Part shown: positions 45,497-57,242 of the stretch, in pieces
Layout of the letters: each line of letters opens with the position of its first letter
Numbering within the stretch: position 1 is the stretch's first letter
Source of the DNA: Termitomyces sp. T153
Lineage: Eukaryota; Basidiomycota; Agaricomycetes; Agaricales; Lyophyllaceae
Reading direction: 5' to 3'
NCBI GenBank assembly: GCA_018296165.2
Contig: JACKQL020000018.1
Location: 1 to 64,000 of the forward strand
Length of the DNA stretch: 64,000 nt
Translations under genes and position numbers: made by a program
Notes under the pieces: model-generated
What the model saw: the letters and a program-made list of their open reading frames with translations, nothing else
What the model was told of the DNA's origin: nothing
Database searches by the model: none

Positions 45497-46180
45497 ACTC
45501 CCCCAGATGCAAGGGGCCTAGAGAAGTTAAGGCCAAGTCATGTAACAAGATATTCATGTTGAGTTCTTGGTAAGGGTTTGGTGAAGAGGTCAGCAATGTT
45601 CTCAGTTGATGCCACAGGCTGTATTTTTATGTCTCCTTCCTGTACTTTCTCACAAATATAATGGTGATGGATATTGATATGTTTTGCCCATGAATGTTCC
45701 TTTGTCAATTCAGCTAAGGCAATAGATGAGTAGTTGTTGGCATTGAGAGTGATGGAAAGGGGTTGTGCTCCATCAATTTTGGCCAGGAAATTATTCATCC
45801 AAAGTCTTTGCTGTGTGCTTCAGTTTAATGCTACATACTCAGCTTCTGTGGTTGATAATGCAACTGTTGACTGATGTTTGGAGCTCCAGGACACTGCTCC
45901 CCCAGATATCATGAAGACATAGCCTCCTGTTGACCTCCTCATATCAAGGTCCCCTCCAAAGTCTGCATTGACATAGCCTATTGGTTTGATGGTGCCTTCT
46001 ATGCACTTTCAGTAGGTGATCTAGTAGTTGAGGGTCTCTTTGAGGTACCCAAGGACATGGAGTAAGGAGTTCCAGTCTGGGTTTGACTGGAAATGAGTGA
46101 GAACGCCTACAGCAAAAGAGATGTCAGGGCAAGGTGGCAACCTGTGCCCACATCAGTGAGCCAAGAAGCCTTCAGTATGG
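45497..46180 (-). pseudogene. Copia RNase H relic
   Basis: Minus strand: [84 protein letters not shown], and the tail AKHINIHHHYI ... ASTENIADLFTKPLPRTQHE. Same copia lineage as the 34.5 kb element but clearly diverged, with stops. Everything upstream of RNase H is missing. Confidence 0.85.
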
Positions 46181-46539
46181 CTTGTCTGCCATGAACACAT
46201 GGTCAGCATTGGTTTGCAGGCTCATTTCTTCTATGAGTCAGATGGCCAGGTGTTATTGATCTTCATAGGGCACTTATTCAAGTCCTTGGCATGTCCACAG
46301 TATGGCATTCAACACCTCAAACACCCTTCATGTTTCTTTAGGGTCCTTTTTTTCTCTTTGATGAGTCAAGAGAGGCAGAGTGTGCTGATATCAAAGTTAG
46401 AACCTGTTGACAACAGAGTCTAGGTGCATGTTGGGGGGTCTGAGAGGCATGCAGCCAATAGCTTGTGTCTTTGTTGTTTCATTGCCTGAGGCACATTGTT
46501 GGTGTCAATGAGGCATTTGCCTCATGCAGATCCTTGTTG

Positions 46540-47050
46540 AGTTCCATTACTTTGCAAACCCATTGCAGGAGGGTTGTGACAATGAGGTTGGTATTTGTCC
46601 AGCTTGGCCCAAAGATCTGGGTTCATATCTGCCTTGAGCTGTGCCTGGAGAGCTGCATTGGAGAGGCAACATGTGGATTTGTGTTTGAAAGTAGTAATTG
46701 AGGTTCTTGAGCTCTATCTCCAAATCCAAGAACTACTTGTTCCCCTGCTTGGTGGCTAGAAGGGTGTTGCAGACCCCATACTCCCATTTACATGGGAGGG
46801 CATATTTTGCAAACTCTGTGAGGTAGTTGTCAAGGTTCATAGCATCAATCCACTTCTGGTTGGCATGATACCACTTCACAAAGTGTGGCCCTAACATTCT
46901 GTTAGTAACAAATTGCACAACTTTGTCTGGCTTCTTTTGTAAATGCTTCAGGTACCAATGTCACACATTTGACTATTCTTGAAATTTCTCAATGTCAAGT
47001 TGGCCTGATGGCAGCATCAGGCAGTCTTTGAGTTTTGCTACCTTTACTTC
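46540..47050 (-). pseudogene. Retrotransposon gag-like relic
   Basis: Minus-strand stretch with VVQFVTNRMLGPHFVKWYHANQKWI, LDNYLTEFAKYALPCKWEYGV and LEIELKNLNYYF, recalling the Gag capsid region of basidiomycete gypsy elements (WY..... F...F...LP..W). No pol is attached. Adjacent open frames up to 47660 may be the rest of its gag, but carry no diagnostic motif. Confidence 0.5.
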
Positions 47051-47770
47051 TGCCAATGGGTGGTTGTCAGTGGGTGACATCAGTCGTGTTCAGTTACTGT
47101 GGTGGCATTGATGGGGAGTATGTTGCATCAATGGCAATGAACACTGGGTCTGAAGTTGGTAAAGGTATGTGTGGTGCTCTGGGTCCTTGTCTGAGTCCAA
47201 CAAGTCCTTTTCTGCACTTGAAAGATTGGTGAGTAGTGACAGGAGTGGTGTCTGGAGATTTTTATCTGGTGTTTCAGATGTCAAGCTGCTTGTGTGAGTG
47301 TGGCTGTCTGGTGCCAGTGGAGTGGTAGTGGTTTGGGTGGTCTTTCATTATGACTCATGTGTCACATGACCAGTGGCAAGTTTACCTCTCATTTACTTCT
47401 CATTCCATTTGTTATGAAGTGCCACAGCATTCTTACTGCTTGGTCCTGTTGTTGAGGAGGCCAATTATGATGAGTGGCTTGTGGAGAAGATTGTAGATGC
47501 CTGTCATTGAGGAGAAGGGTGGCAATATCTTGTTCAATATTTGGGTTGGGGTCCTGAGGAAGACTGGTGGTGCCTGGTTTGGATTTAGCTCATAATGAGG
47601 CTTGAGACATCTGGCTGGCAGAAAATAGTGATTCTGTTTCAACATAGAATTTTTCACTCTTCCTGTTACTGGTAGCTTTTTTCCTTAGGGTTTTTGATGC
47701 ACCTATGCATGCATGTTTTTCTACTGATATTATATCATGCCACACTTAATTGTTCAGGGAGGGGGAGAGT

Positions 47771-48530
47771 GTAATCCTGGCTTACATCAGCACATATAGC
47801 AATGAACTTTGGATATAGGATCTTGACCTTTTTTCTATTTTGTACTCTTATCTTGGACTACAGTCATCTTGCTTATTGCAATACATGTTGTTCCAGTTTA
47901 CACATGTGTACTCAAAAATCTTTAGTGTGCCTACAGGTGCATAGGCTTTCAAGTCAATGATTATATGAGCAAACCATGGTCAATTCCCCTGAAGACATAA
48001 GATGATGGGTTTAAAGAACTTAAAGTGTGGATACTAGCTTGTGAAACAGAGACAGGTGAAAAACTCAAAATTCTGAAAACTGGGCAAGATGGTGAATTTA
48101 ATGGCAATATCCACCAGGTGTGGTACAAATCTGGGGGTATCATACTTGAGGTGGGAGCCCCACATACAAGAGATCAATCAAGTTGTGATGGCATTTAACA
48201 CTGCAACCAATCTCCTTCATGGTGAGGAGTGTTGCAACCCAATGTGTATGCCACCATAAAGCATACCTGACTTCCACACTCACACATATCACATACCATT
48301 ATCACCACTGAGACAATGGTATACAGAGACTTGTATATGAGGACATGGACTTGGCCACCCTCAGTTGATTCTATCTAATGTTTACTTATTGTACCATAAA
48401 TAAAAGACTTATGAGTCTGTATAGACACCAAATGCAGTTGATTCTATCTACAAACTGAGGATAAAAACTCATGAGTGTGTATTCTATATCTAGATCCTAA
48501 TAGTTCAAATTTCAGTAGTGCAGGGGCCAG
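47771..48530. repeat. LTR-like segment
   Basis: A strong purine tract (ttcagggagggggagag) directly precedes TGTAATCCTGGCTTACATC, the typical junction of internal region and 3' LTR on the plus strand. The far end is uncertain. The equally possible reading is the end of a minus-strand 5' LTR of the gag relic. Confidence 0.4.
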
Positions 48531-48754
48531 CAACTCCATCAGTTGCCATAACTGATCTTGAGTTGTCATTCATGTCCTTTGTGCATGGACAAGATGGAGC
48601 AGGGATGGAAATCCATACTTGATGTGCCCATTACTTGGCTGTGTTCAGCTATTGGCATTGAGGCCACAGAAAACTGTGGTACCATGTACTGTTGGAAATG
48701 CTGCAACCACACAAGCTGCATGGTTGCAGGGTATCCATAATCCAGTGGCTGTGA

Positions 48755-50890
48755 TGAGACAAATAAGTAGCATGGAACCACAGGGGTACCACTAGGGGTG
48801 AGGGGGGAAAGTGCCTCCAAGACCACAAAGCATAAGATTCATATTGATATCAATTAGAAAAGTGCCTGTATGTATGTACATTGATGTGAAATGTAGATTT
48901 GATGCCATCAATGATTAGATCAACAGATCAACCTTTGTTTTCACAGGTGTTTGGAGGCTCAGTTACATGCAACTTCACATAGAACAGAAGTAAGGTATTA
49001 TATATTTTTAATATGATTTATTTGCAAGGTTGAGATGGTTCTGGCACTATTGAATGGGTTCAAAAAGTAATATTTGAAAACTCAAAACCTGAAACAACTA
49101 TTTGCTCATAAGCCTAAGCAATCTGCTCCCTGGGGACAGCAAAGCCATGGCAAGTGATTGCTTGTCTGATAGGCTCAGAAATCCCCTCCTTTTATACCCC
49201 TCAGTCTGCACATGGACCATGGCTTTTCCACATGTTTTCATCATCATCCGGGAGTGTGGTCAACTGGTTGGTGGGCTGGGCTGCATGGTCGGGCCTTGGC
49301 ATGCACTTATTTTTGGCATTGGCAATTCGGGTTTGATCATGCTGAGACCTAGGCTGCTCTTTTGTCTGTCCCTTTTCTCTCCCTTTGTCCTCTCCTCCTG
49401 CCTGCTGATCCTTATCACAGTGGACTTGAGGGCTGTTTGGTTCAAGTTGGTTGGTCAGAGAAGGGAGGGGCTAGCCCTGGATTGAGGGGAATCTCGGATT
49501 GTTAGCTGAGATCAATTCTTGGCCCCTGGCCATCAAAATTTGATGGCCGGCTTCCTGGCCTGTTGTCGACTGACTTTTGGTTCATCCTTGGTTTTACATG
49601 GGAGGTTTTACTTTGAGGTATGCCTTACATCTACAGTTTTCAACGTTTTTACCAGCTTACAGTTTTCAGCTGTTTTCATTTGTAAAGTATATTGTTTTAT
49701 AATATACTTTAACTAGGCTTTTTCCTCTGCCGATCTCATTGTTGAGACCGGTGTATCAACATACAAAAAGAAAAAAGCTGGAACCAGGAGCAGAGTCCCC
49801 ACCCGCTCCGCTGACTCACTCAGACCCCACACCCTCCATATCCGCCGGATCGAGCAGGCTACACACACAGCCAAGAAGGAGAGAAGAGTTAGTTTCAGGG
49901 TTCAAACGGGTAGGTATGCAAAGGAGAGAAGGAAAACACGAGTGACGCACCTATACTGCTTGACGAGCTGACATTCACCTCCATGTTAGTGATCGATACT
50001 GTAGGAGTAGAAGTATCCGTCCGATGATATGACCATTACGTGGGGTGTTGTTCTGTGACAGCCGGGGGGTGAGCACAGAGGTGAGAAAGAAGAAGATCAA
50101 GATTAAGAACGCAGGAAGCACGCAAGCACGCACCTACTAAGCGCCGCTAGTGGGAAGTCTCAGGAATGCAAAATCGCGGGAGGGCTCTCAAAGCTGCATG
50201 AGTGTATTGGGGAGGTATCCGCCCATTGAGTGTGTGATGGATTTAGTCAGTCATTTGAAGGGACTTGCACCGGAGTGTTGAACTGCGCAAACGCACGAGA
50301 CACTGGACGCGCGCTTCTTTTCTATAAAGGCGACATATCCCGTATCTGGGCCTTGTGAGCTATCTCTGCTGTCGACCGACTCTTGGCAGGCTCGCAGGCA
50401 GCTATGCCGCCGATGACCTCGAGGCTGTCCCCATCACCGCCGCGGCCGCAACCGCACGCCCGGCCGCCCTCTACCCCCCAACTTGAAAATATGCACATCA
50501 CGGCCGACATAAACGCCAACAACGTCCCCACAACATTGAAACTCATAGAAAATCCTGGTCTCGCGCGTGCCACGCTGAAACTGGTAGAGCTTCTCTGCAC
50601 CGGGGAAGCTCCAGACACGTATGACAGTGCCTTTGTCGGAGGACGTGGCCAGAAGGGTGCCGGTGGAATTGAGGGAGAGGAAAAAGATTTGTGGGCGCAT
50701 AGGGCGTTGGCAGTTGTTAGGGAGCACGTGGAGAAGAGGAGGACGTCGCGGGGGAGTAGAGGCATGGGAGAGGGCGGGGGCATGGGAGAGGGGACGGGGG
50801 AAGGGTAGGCAAGGTAGGAGTTGTCGGCAGAAGGAGAGAGCGCGCAGATCGCTGGAGGGATTTTTAGCGAGGAGTGGAGACAGCCACCTT
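48755..50890 (-). pseudogene. ATG18 second copy, C-terminal part with 3' flank
   Basis: Minus strand. 50890-49816 matches the back half of ATG18: [63 protein letters not shown], and a last exon ending DMEGV.. with the stop at 49816. The membrane-binding FRRG motif reads FQRG (codons 50569-50580), and a 2-base deletion near 50550 shifts the frame just after it. The 3' flank continues to 48755 and is split by a solo LTR. It starts at the intron before ICALSPSA, exactly where the N-terminal piece at 42.2 kb ends. Confidence 0.88.
48882..49758 (+). repeat. Solo LTR inside the second ATG18 3' flank
   Basis: 877 bases, TGATGTGAAATG ... GTGTATCA, with acat on both sides (48878-48881 and 49759-49762). 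The uninterrupted site is seen at the full ATG18 gene (tatgtacatcc near 30940). A plus-strand tttatacccct sits near 49190. Related to the diverged segment at 10690-11290. Confidence 0.8.
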
Positions 50891-51513
50891 CCATATTGCA
50901 TCAAAAGCACCGTTACATGGTATGATTTGTACTTCTTCAAACTGAAGTTCTTTACTTTCGCATGAGCTTCTAATCTTCCCCAAACGCATCCATCCACCTA
51001 TGTATTCGAATTTTTCGTCAACTGATTGTGGCCAGTCGAAGAGAAGCAAGTGCATCTGGATCCTACATACAACAGCTGCATATTAGTTATGCTACGGATG
51101 TTCCTGCCTTCAGGTGTTGTGATGACCATAACTGTTGGCACCCCTCCACACATCTGCTCCTCTTATAATATTTGACTCCTGGCAGATTGGCTTTGCTTTC
51201 AGTGTTTTGAAAGTTAAACTTCCACCTCACAGGAAGCCTTCCTACCCAAATTACAGGTCAAATATTTCCATGGTTAAGAAACCCCTTCTCCCCTCCACAT
51301 CATACCTTGGAATACTCAGGTCCAGTACCTCTTGGGCATGAGTATGTAGGTCCACTTGAATGAGGAATGCATGCCCACAGTAAACAATAAGTATGTATCT
51401 CCGAACTTTGAAGCAATCCCTTCAATTCCATGGCAAGTGCTGCTTATGAGTGATATGAACATGGTTGCACTTGGTAGGTAGTGCCATTTTTTTGACTTGC
51501 CCCAAGGTCACCC
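50891..51513. other. Intergenic sequence, no gene recognised
   Basis: From the end of ATG18 homology to the kinase start. No motif seen. The last 100-200 bases presumably hold the kinase promoter. Confidence 0.35.
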
Positions 51514-52969
51514 ATGGCGATCACCGTCAACTATGCTAACCAGCATATCTCTGTCGACTCTGAAGGTAACACTATCCAAACTCTGACTTATGTCTCGGAA
51601 CCTCTTGGCAACCCACCTGAACATGGCTACGGCTGGCCTCGGCTCGATTTCGAGCAAGCCATTGGTGATGATGAATGAATCATCGAACGAAAGCTTGGTT
51701 GGGGAGTGTCGTCCAGCATCTGGCTGGCATTCGACCAGAAGTGCGCTTCGTTATTGTTTCTTATTGGTTGATCTTTCAACCACTGCTTACACTTATTTTA
51801 GACAAAGTCGCTATGTGGCGGTCAAAGCCTTGAAGAGTTTTGAGAACATACGTGCATGTAAAGGCGACTCCTTCGAGTTTGAGGCTCTTCAAGCTGTAAC
51901 AGTGACCAAGACCCCATCCACCCATTGCCTCAAGCTCTTTGCTGCGTGCAATGTTCCGGGCAAAGGCAGAGATGGGAATCATCTTTGTTATGTCACGCTG
52001 TTGCAAGGTGGTAACGTCGCAAGTCTCATGGGCAATGACACATTCCCATTCCCCCTGGCAAAACGTATCATTCTGCATACCCTTCGCGGGATCGCCCATA
52101 CGCACAAGCACGGCTTCATCCACACCGATCTCAAGCTCGACAACATATTGTTCAGTTGTAATATGTCCACTGAGGATATTACGTCCCTCCTTATATCTGA
52201 TCCATCTCGACGCCATGACCCAGAATATTCTGGGGATGGTATTGTACAAGCTGCAGTATCTCAGCCGCTTCCTGTGCCATCTTTCGACGATGCCATGAAG
52301 CGTACCTTTCTGATAGGCGACTATAGTCACGGTTCGTCCAGCGTCTGCGAATGATCCTATTTTGTACTCATCCGCCTCTAGCTCAGCCACTTTCTGATCG
52401 ACCCCCACGATCCATTGCGATAACCCCCCATCGCCCTCCGGAAAGCATCATCCTTGGCCCTTGGAATGAAAAAGCAGACATCTGGGAATTTGGATGCGTG
52501 GTAGGTCTCCTTTCCACTAGACAAATGTTTGGTTTATTAATGGATTCTGCATCTAAGGCATTTGAACTTATAACGGCTCGGCTGCCGTTTGACTGGGAAT
52601 CACGACCGGAATACCAACTCAACGAAGAAGCTAACTTGCTGTATCAAATGATGAACACTACTCAGGAAGCTTTTTCCCTTGACCAACTCGCCAAGAGTGA
52701 CAAACGCAATGACTTCTTCGACAAAGACGGTATGTTCGAACTTCGTAACTGTAATTTATCTGTTGCTTCAAGGCAATTTGTTATCAAAGCCTCCTGCAGC
52801 CAATGTGAACGACAGCCTCGCATCAAAAATCAGGAAATTAACAAACCTTGAGGAAGCCGAGGTTACCTTGACAGCTCAATTTATATCTCGATGTTTCCAC
52901 TTAAATCCAGAAGATAGGCCGAATGCTTTAGATTTGCTCTCGGACCCATTCTCGAACGGAGTCGACTGA
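51514..52969 (+). CDS. SRPK-like protein kinase with one in-frame TGA
   Basis: Starts MAITVNYANQHISVD; then YVSEPLGNPPEHGYGWPRLDF. Kinase domain: glycine loop KLGWGVSSSIW, ATP-binding Lys in VAVKAL, Glu in FEFEAL, catalytic loop HTDLKLDNILF, IGDYSHAQPL in place of DFG, activation/P+1 region TPHRPPESIILGPWN, ADIWEFGCV, and LNPEDRPNALDLL near the end. Four introns join cleanly (for example FD/K..QSRYVAVK). It fits the SR-protein-kinase-like family expanded in Agaricomycetes. A TGA at 51676-51678 lies just before the glycine loop (GDDE*IIERKLGWG), where arginine would fit. It is either a recent nonsense mutation or a sequencing error. Confidence 0.8.
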
Positions 52970-53947
52970 GGCTTCCTGATACAACAATCTATGGGCCAGT
53001 TTTAACTCATGACTTGTCCCACCGTTGTTATAATGACACCGTTCATTCGTCCACAAATCTCCTCACCGAATCGATGTTACCCCCAAGTGTAGTTTGAGGT
53101 TTCATTCCTTCAGGTCAATGTCGGCTACGCTTGGATAGTATCACCACAGTTAAGACTGAGTGTTATATTAGGATTGCATTACAAGACCAAGTCTGTCAAA
53201 TAAGTTGGCAGGCACAAAGGACTACACCACTTGAGGTGAATAAATGAGATCCCTGGTGCATTCAATGAAGAAACATCAGAAGACAACTAAACAGTACCAG
53301 ACTTGTTGCTGGCAATTACTCAGAACTGTCCAATATTCAAGAGAAATTGTGTTTGCTTCAAATCAAAAGGCATATTCAAGCACTCCAAGAAGTCATTGCT
53401 GAAAAATTGTTCATGTATTCTCATGTTGTCCAGGTTTCTCCAAGCAACAGTGTCAAGACCCAAGCTAGGGCTTCAATTGACAAGATTCAGGCAGCCATTT
53501 CCATCAAAGCACAGACCTATGGAAAATTTTGCAGGGCTCTTATGTGATTTGGCATAAAATCTATGTTTGACAAGAAATATTGTGTTCTGCAGAAAGTGTA
53601 TCTTGCTGCAAGCACAGTGAAATGTGACCCAAATATTTCTGGATTGTAAAGAATAAAGGTTACCTGAATATGGCAAGCCAATCCTGTGAATGTAAGATGC
53701 TTTCTGCCAACATATCTGTTGATTTATTCCAAATCCACTTGCTGATTCTGTTCATTCAACATATCCATTCATTCATTTTCAATGGCTTGCTAATTCCATT
53801 CATTCAACATATCCATTTATATGATATCTGGGCCAGAAATATATTCTCCTATATCTGGGTGTAGCAGCATTGAACAGCATCAAATACAATGTTCCAGACC
53901 TCATTATGTGTTTTAGCTGTTGGTACTCTCTGGCAGAGAAAGGTGAT
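52970..53947. other. Intergenic, AT-rich, no gene recognised
   Basis: Contains a direct repeat of a tcattcaacatatccatt unit (about 53750-53815). Open frames near 53303-53557 lack recognisable motifs. Confidence 0.35.
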
Positions 53948-54291
53948 TGTTAGAAGTAGGATCCTATAGACAACAGAGTGTAAGTAGTGGTCCTCAGTCT
54001 CCATACAAACAACTGCATTCATGCATACCTATAGACAACAGAGTGTAAGTAATAGTCTATGGTATGTGTAAGTACTTGTCCAAATCATATTAGTGAATAG
54101 TATCTCACCCTCAGTCTCCATATAAACAACTGAGAGTGTCTGGTGCTCATAGCTAGTAAATATATTATTTTAATATTCTTTGTCTCTTTGTCTGTTGACA
54201 AAGAGACTTGGCCCTGAATAGGGCCCAACCATTGTCACCATTGTATCCCCATGGTCCACACTCATGGTGTCTTTTGTGTCAGATTGCAACA
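53948..54291 (-). repeat. 3' LTR of minus-strand copia relic
   Basis: On the minus strand gtgaggaggag (purine tract) precedes TGTTGCAATCTGACAC, and the segment ends CTAACA at 53948. It contains a duplicated internal unit (atagacaacagagtgtaagta, seen twice). Confidence 0.6.
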
Positions 54292-54319
54292 CTCCTCCTC
54301 ACTGTGAGTATTCATCTAC

Positions 54320-55350
54320 CCCTCCTCATATGGGATCTAGAGACATCTCAAGGATGGTGTGCAGCTTTGAGAATTGAGGAGCAGGAAGTGGTTTAGTAAA
54401 GATGTTGGCAACATTATTCTTGATATTGATGTAGCATATAGTGATCTCCTTCAAGGCAACATGTTCACATAAGAAATGGTATTTTAGGTTGACATGTTTG
54501 ACACATTGATGGAACATTGGGTCTTCAGACAGGTTCATAGCAGAGTTATTGTTTCAGAGCAGTGTTATAGCGTCTATGGGTGCATAACCAATTGCTGTCA
54601 TCAATGCACATAGCCATTTGCACTCTTGGGCAGCCTCAAAAGCTGCCATGTATTCAGCCTTGCATGAGGATGCTGCAACTGTGCATTGTTTGTGCATTGA
54701 CCACAAAATGGCCTCAGACTTTAGTGATCAGGCATATCCACACACACTCCTTCTAGTGTCCAAACAGTTGGCCCACTCAGAGTCCATGAACCCCAGTAGT
54801 GCTATTGGTTCCTTACTTCCAAGAGAAAGTCTGAGTGTGCATGTCTCCTTAAGGTATTGAAGTGTCTGAATTGCCATGTTCCAGTGAGTTTGTATATAAT
54901 AGTCAAGATATTGAGACAATTGCTGCACAGCATAGTGAATGTCTGGAGGTGTTAATACTGCTAGCTATAGCAGGCCCCCTACTAGCCTCCTGTATGGTAT
55001 TTGTGATATCTATTCATCTTTCTCAGGTGGTAGTTTTAACAGGTCAACATGCCAAAGTTTTGTTCCCAGCTCCATTAGTGTAGATACTGGTGTGGCACTT
55101 GATTAACTAAATTTCTGGATGAGTTTGTCAATCAGCACAGTCTGTGATAGATGAACCTGGTATTTCTCTCTGTCCCAATCAATGAAAATTCTAAAGATGT
55201 GTTTGGATGTGCTCCAATCAGCAATGGTCCAGATGCTCACCATTTTCCACTTGAATTCCTTATCAGCCACTTTTGTGCTAGCAATTAAGAGAAAATTGTC
55301 AACATGTACCCTCACAATCACTATACCTGCATTGGTCTTCCTATAGTAGA
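54320..55350 (-). pseudogene. Copia RT-RNase H relic
   Basis: Minus strand: VYYRKTNAGIVIVRVHVDNFLLIAS (RT catalytic YVDD region, degenerate as HVDN), YQVHLSQTVLIDKL, QLSQYLDYYIQTHWNMAIQTLQYLK, LLGFMDSEWANCLDTRRSVCGYA, HVNLKYHFLCEHVALKEI and NNVANIFTKPLPAPQF. A second copia lineage, different from the 34.5 kb element. Cut at its front end by the LTR at 55427. Confidence 0.85.
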
Positions 55351-55426
55351 CACATGCTTTGCATGTTAGTTGTATAAAACCTGACCTCTTTATATGCCCA
55401 TCCAGTGTTGTATTCCAGATCCTGCC

Positions 55427-56211
55427 TGTCATGACCCATTCCCTGGGCCCCTGCACATCATGCAATGACCCCCCACCCCCCCAGAACCTCCCCCGATGCC
55501 TTGCCAAACTTCCACAGTGCTCCACACCTACTCCAGCTAACTCAAACGCATCCTTGGCTAACTCCAACAGCCCCCTGGCCAACTCCAATGTCTTCCCTGC
55601 AGTTGGCAATGCTTCCCCTGGATCTCCTGAGCCCCTGGGACCATTCTCCCACCATGCCTAACTCCATTACATGTCATCAACTCAACACCCTGGTTCCTCT
55701 GACTTACTTTGAAGTATTACGACAACCTCGGAATGGCCCATGTCACCAATTGATCCCATCAACATATCAACACAGCCTGCTCTCCAATCGTAACTGACAC
55801 CCATTGACTCTGTTGAGCTCTGCCGAGCCCCACCACCACAGCTGATGTTCCCCAGAGCTCTCCAGTAGTCAGTATATAAGATGCAGAGTAGCTCTTCATA
55901 CTCTAGTCTTGATATTGCTTAACATTACCTATGGTCTGATTGTTCCTCTCTCATGTTTCATGTTCCATGTCTTGTTTTCTTACTCTCAGTCTCCCAGTCT
56001 TGTCTTGTCTCTATTCTGTTATTGTTTTTGTTACCGTTTTGTATCTCTGCCTGAATCTATTCTTGTTCTCATCTCCATCTTGTCTTGACTCTGTCTCATT
56101 TCATTTGACTCCATCTCATCTTGTTTGATCCGTCCCATCCATCGTGTTCCTATCTTTCCCAACCTTAATGCCTTTGTGAACCCTGCAATTATGATTACAA
56201 ATCCCAGACAC
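55427..56211 (+). repeat. LTR, CpG-depleted copy
   Basis: TGTCATGACCCATTCCC ... AATCCCAGACA. Collinear with the LTR at 57243, but most CpG sites have become TpG or CpA. Contains tcagtatataag near 55872, a probable TATA box. Homology with the 57.2 kb copy continues about 360 bases past the LTR, so this is an LTR plus the start of the internal region. Confidence 0.8.
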
Positions 56212-56569
56212 TCTTTAACCAACTTCAGACCTTGCTACATGCTCGGCTCCTCTATCAACCTCCATTGATCCCCCATCAAACTCCAGCTCTGGTTCCATCA
56301 CTTGCATAGCCTCCACCTCCTCCATACCCACAATACTCGCATATGGAGTTGTGCCTAAACCCCACCAAGCCTGTCCCCCTTCCCACAGCTCATCCCCTAC
56401 TCCTCTGGACCTCCCTGGACTTGCTCAGATCAATCTCCACCAACTATCCTCATAAGTCCCCAGTGTTTGGAACACCTCCAAATGCCCAGTTGTCAGTGCA
56501 GGGAATCACGTCTACCTAGTAAGGACTTGCTCAGTGTAGCTGAGCCCCTGTGGTCAGTGGAACCTGACA

Positions 56570-57242
56570 TAATATCAAGACTCTACCTTACCCCATTCAT
56601 GATGTCCACACTAGCTCCGCACACACATTTGCCAAACACTTCTAATGTCTATGGTTGACCCGTGCCTGGAAACCCTTATGACTCATATGGCCCTGCCCAA
56701 TTTGCCAAGGCACATTGAGTTGTGGACCTGACACCAAATGTCCCTTCTGCTCCAGTTACACCCATACATGGCTCTCTCCACAGACACCCTCCCACCCACA
56801 CCCAACCCTACCACCACTCCCACAGATCACCTCCCACCCTTCCCCCACCCTCTCTGCCAGCTCCGCTTCCCTGTAAAGGTTGACCCCAATGTCACCAAAA
56901 GCAGCATGCTAAACCCCGGCAATAATTTGACCCAATGATCAACAAACTTCTCTGGCACTGCACCCCCACCCCTCCAACAACAATAACACAAACCCACTGT
57001 GAAAAATCACCCATTGCATGAAGAAGATTGCCAACCCTGCCAGAACAATGATGAGATCACTGAGAACATGCTTCCCTGAAGCCTGCCTTTGGATCCCCCA
57101 ACCCACAAGCAACTCTGCAAGCTGTCAGGACAAACCCAGTGAGTCCCCAACAGCATCATAACCCAATAGCAGAACCTGGCTACCATGCCAGCAGACCATC
57201 CAACTCTCACCTGCACCCACCCCTGAGAAATTCTGCCCTCCC
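56570..57242. other. Degenerate element-internal sequence
   Basis: C-rich, CpG-poor, with no coding potential recognised. It lies between the 5' part of the older element and the LTR at 57243, and is probably its internal region. Confidence 0.4.
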
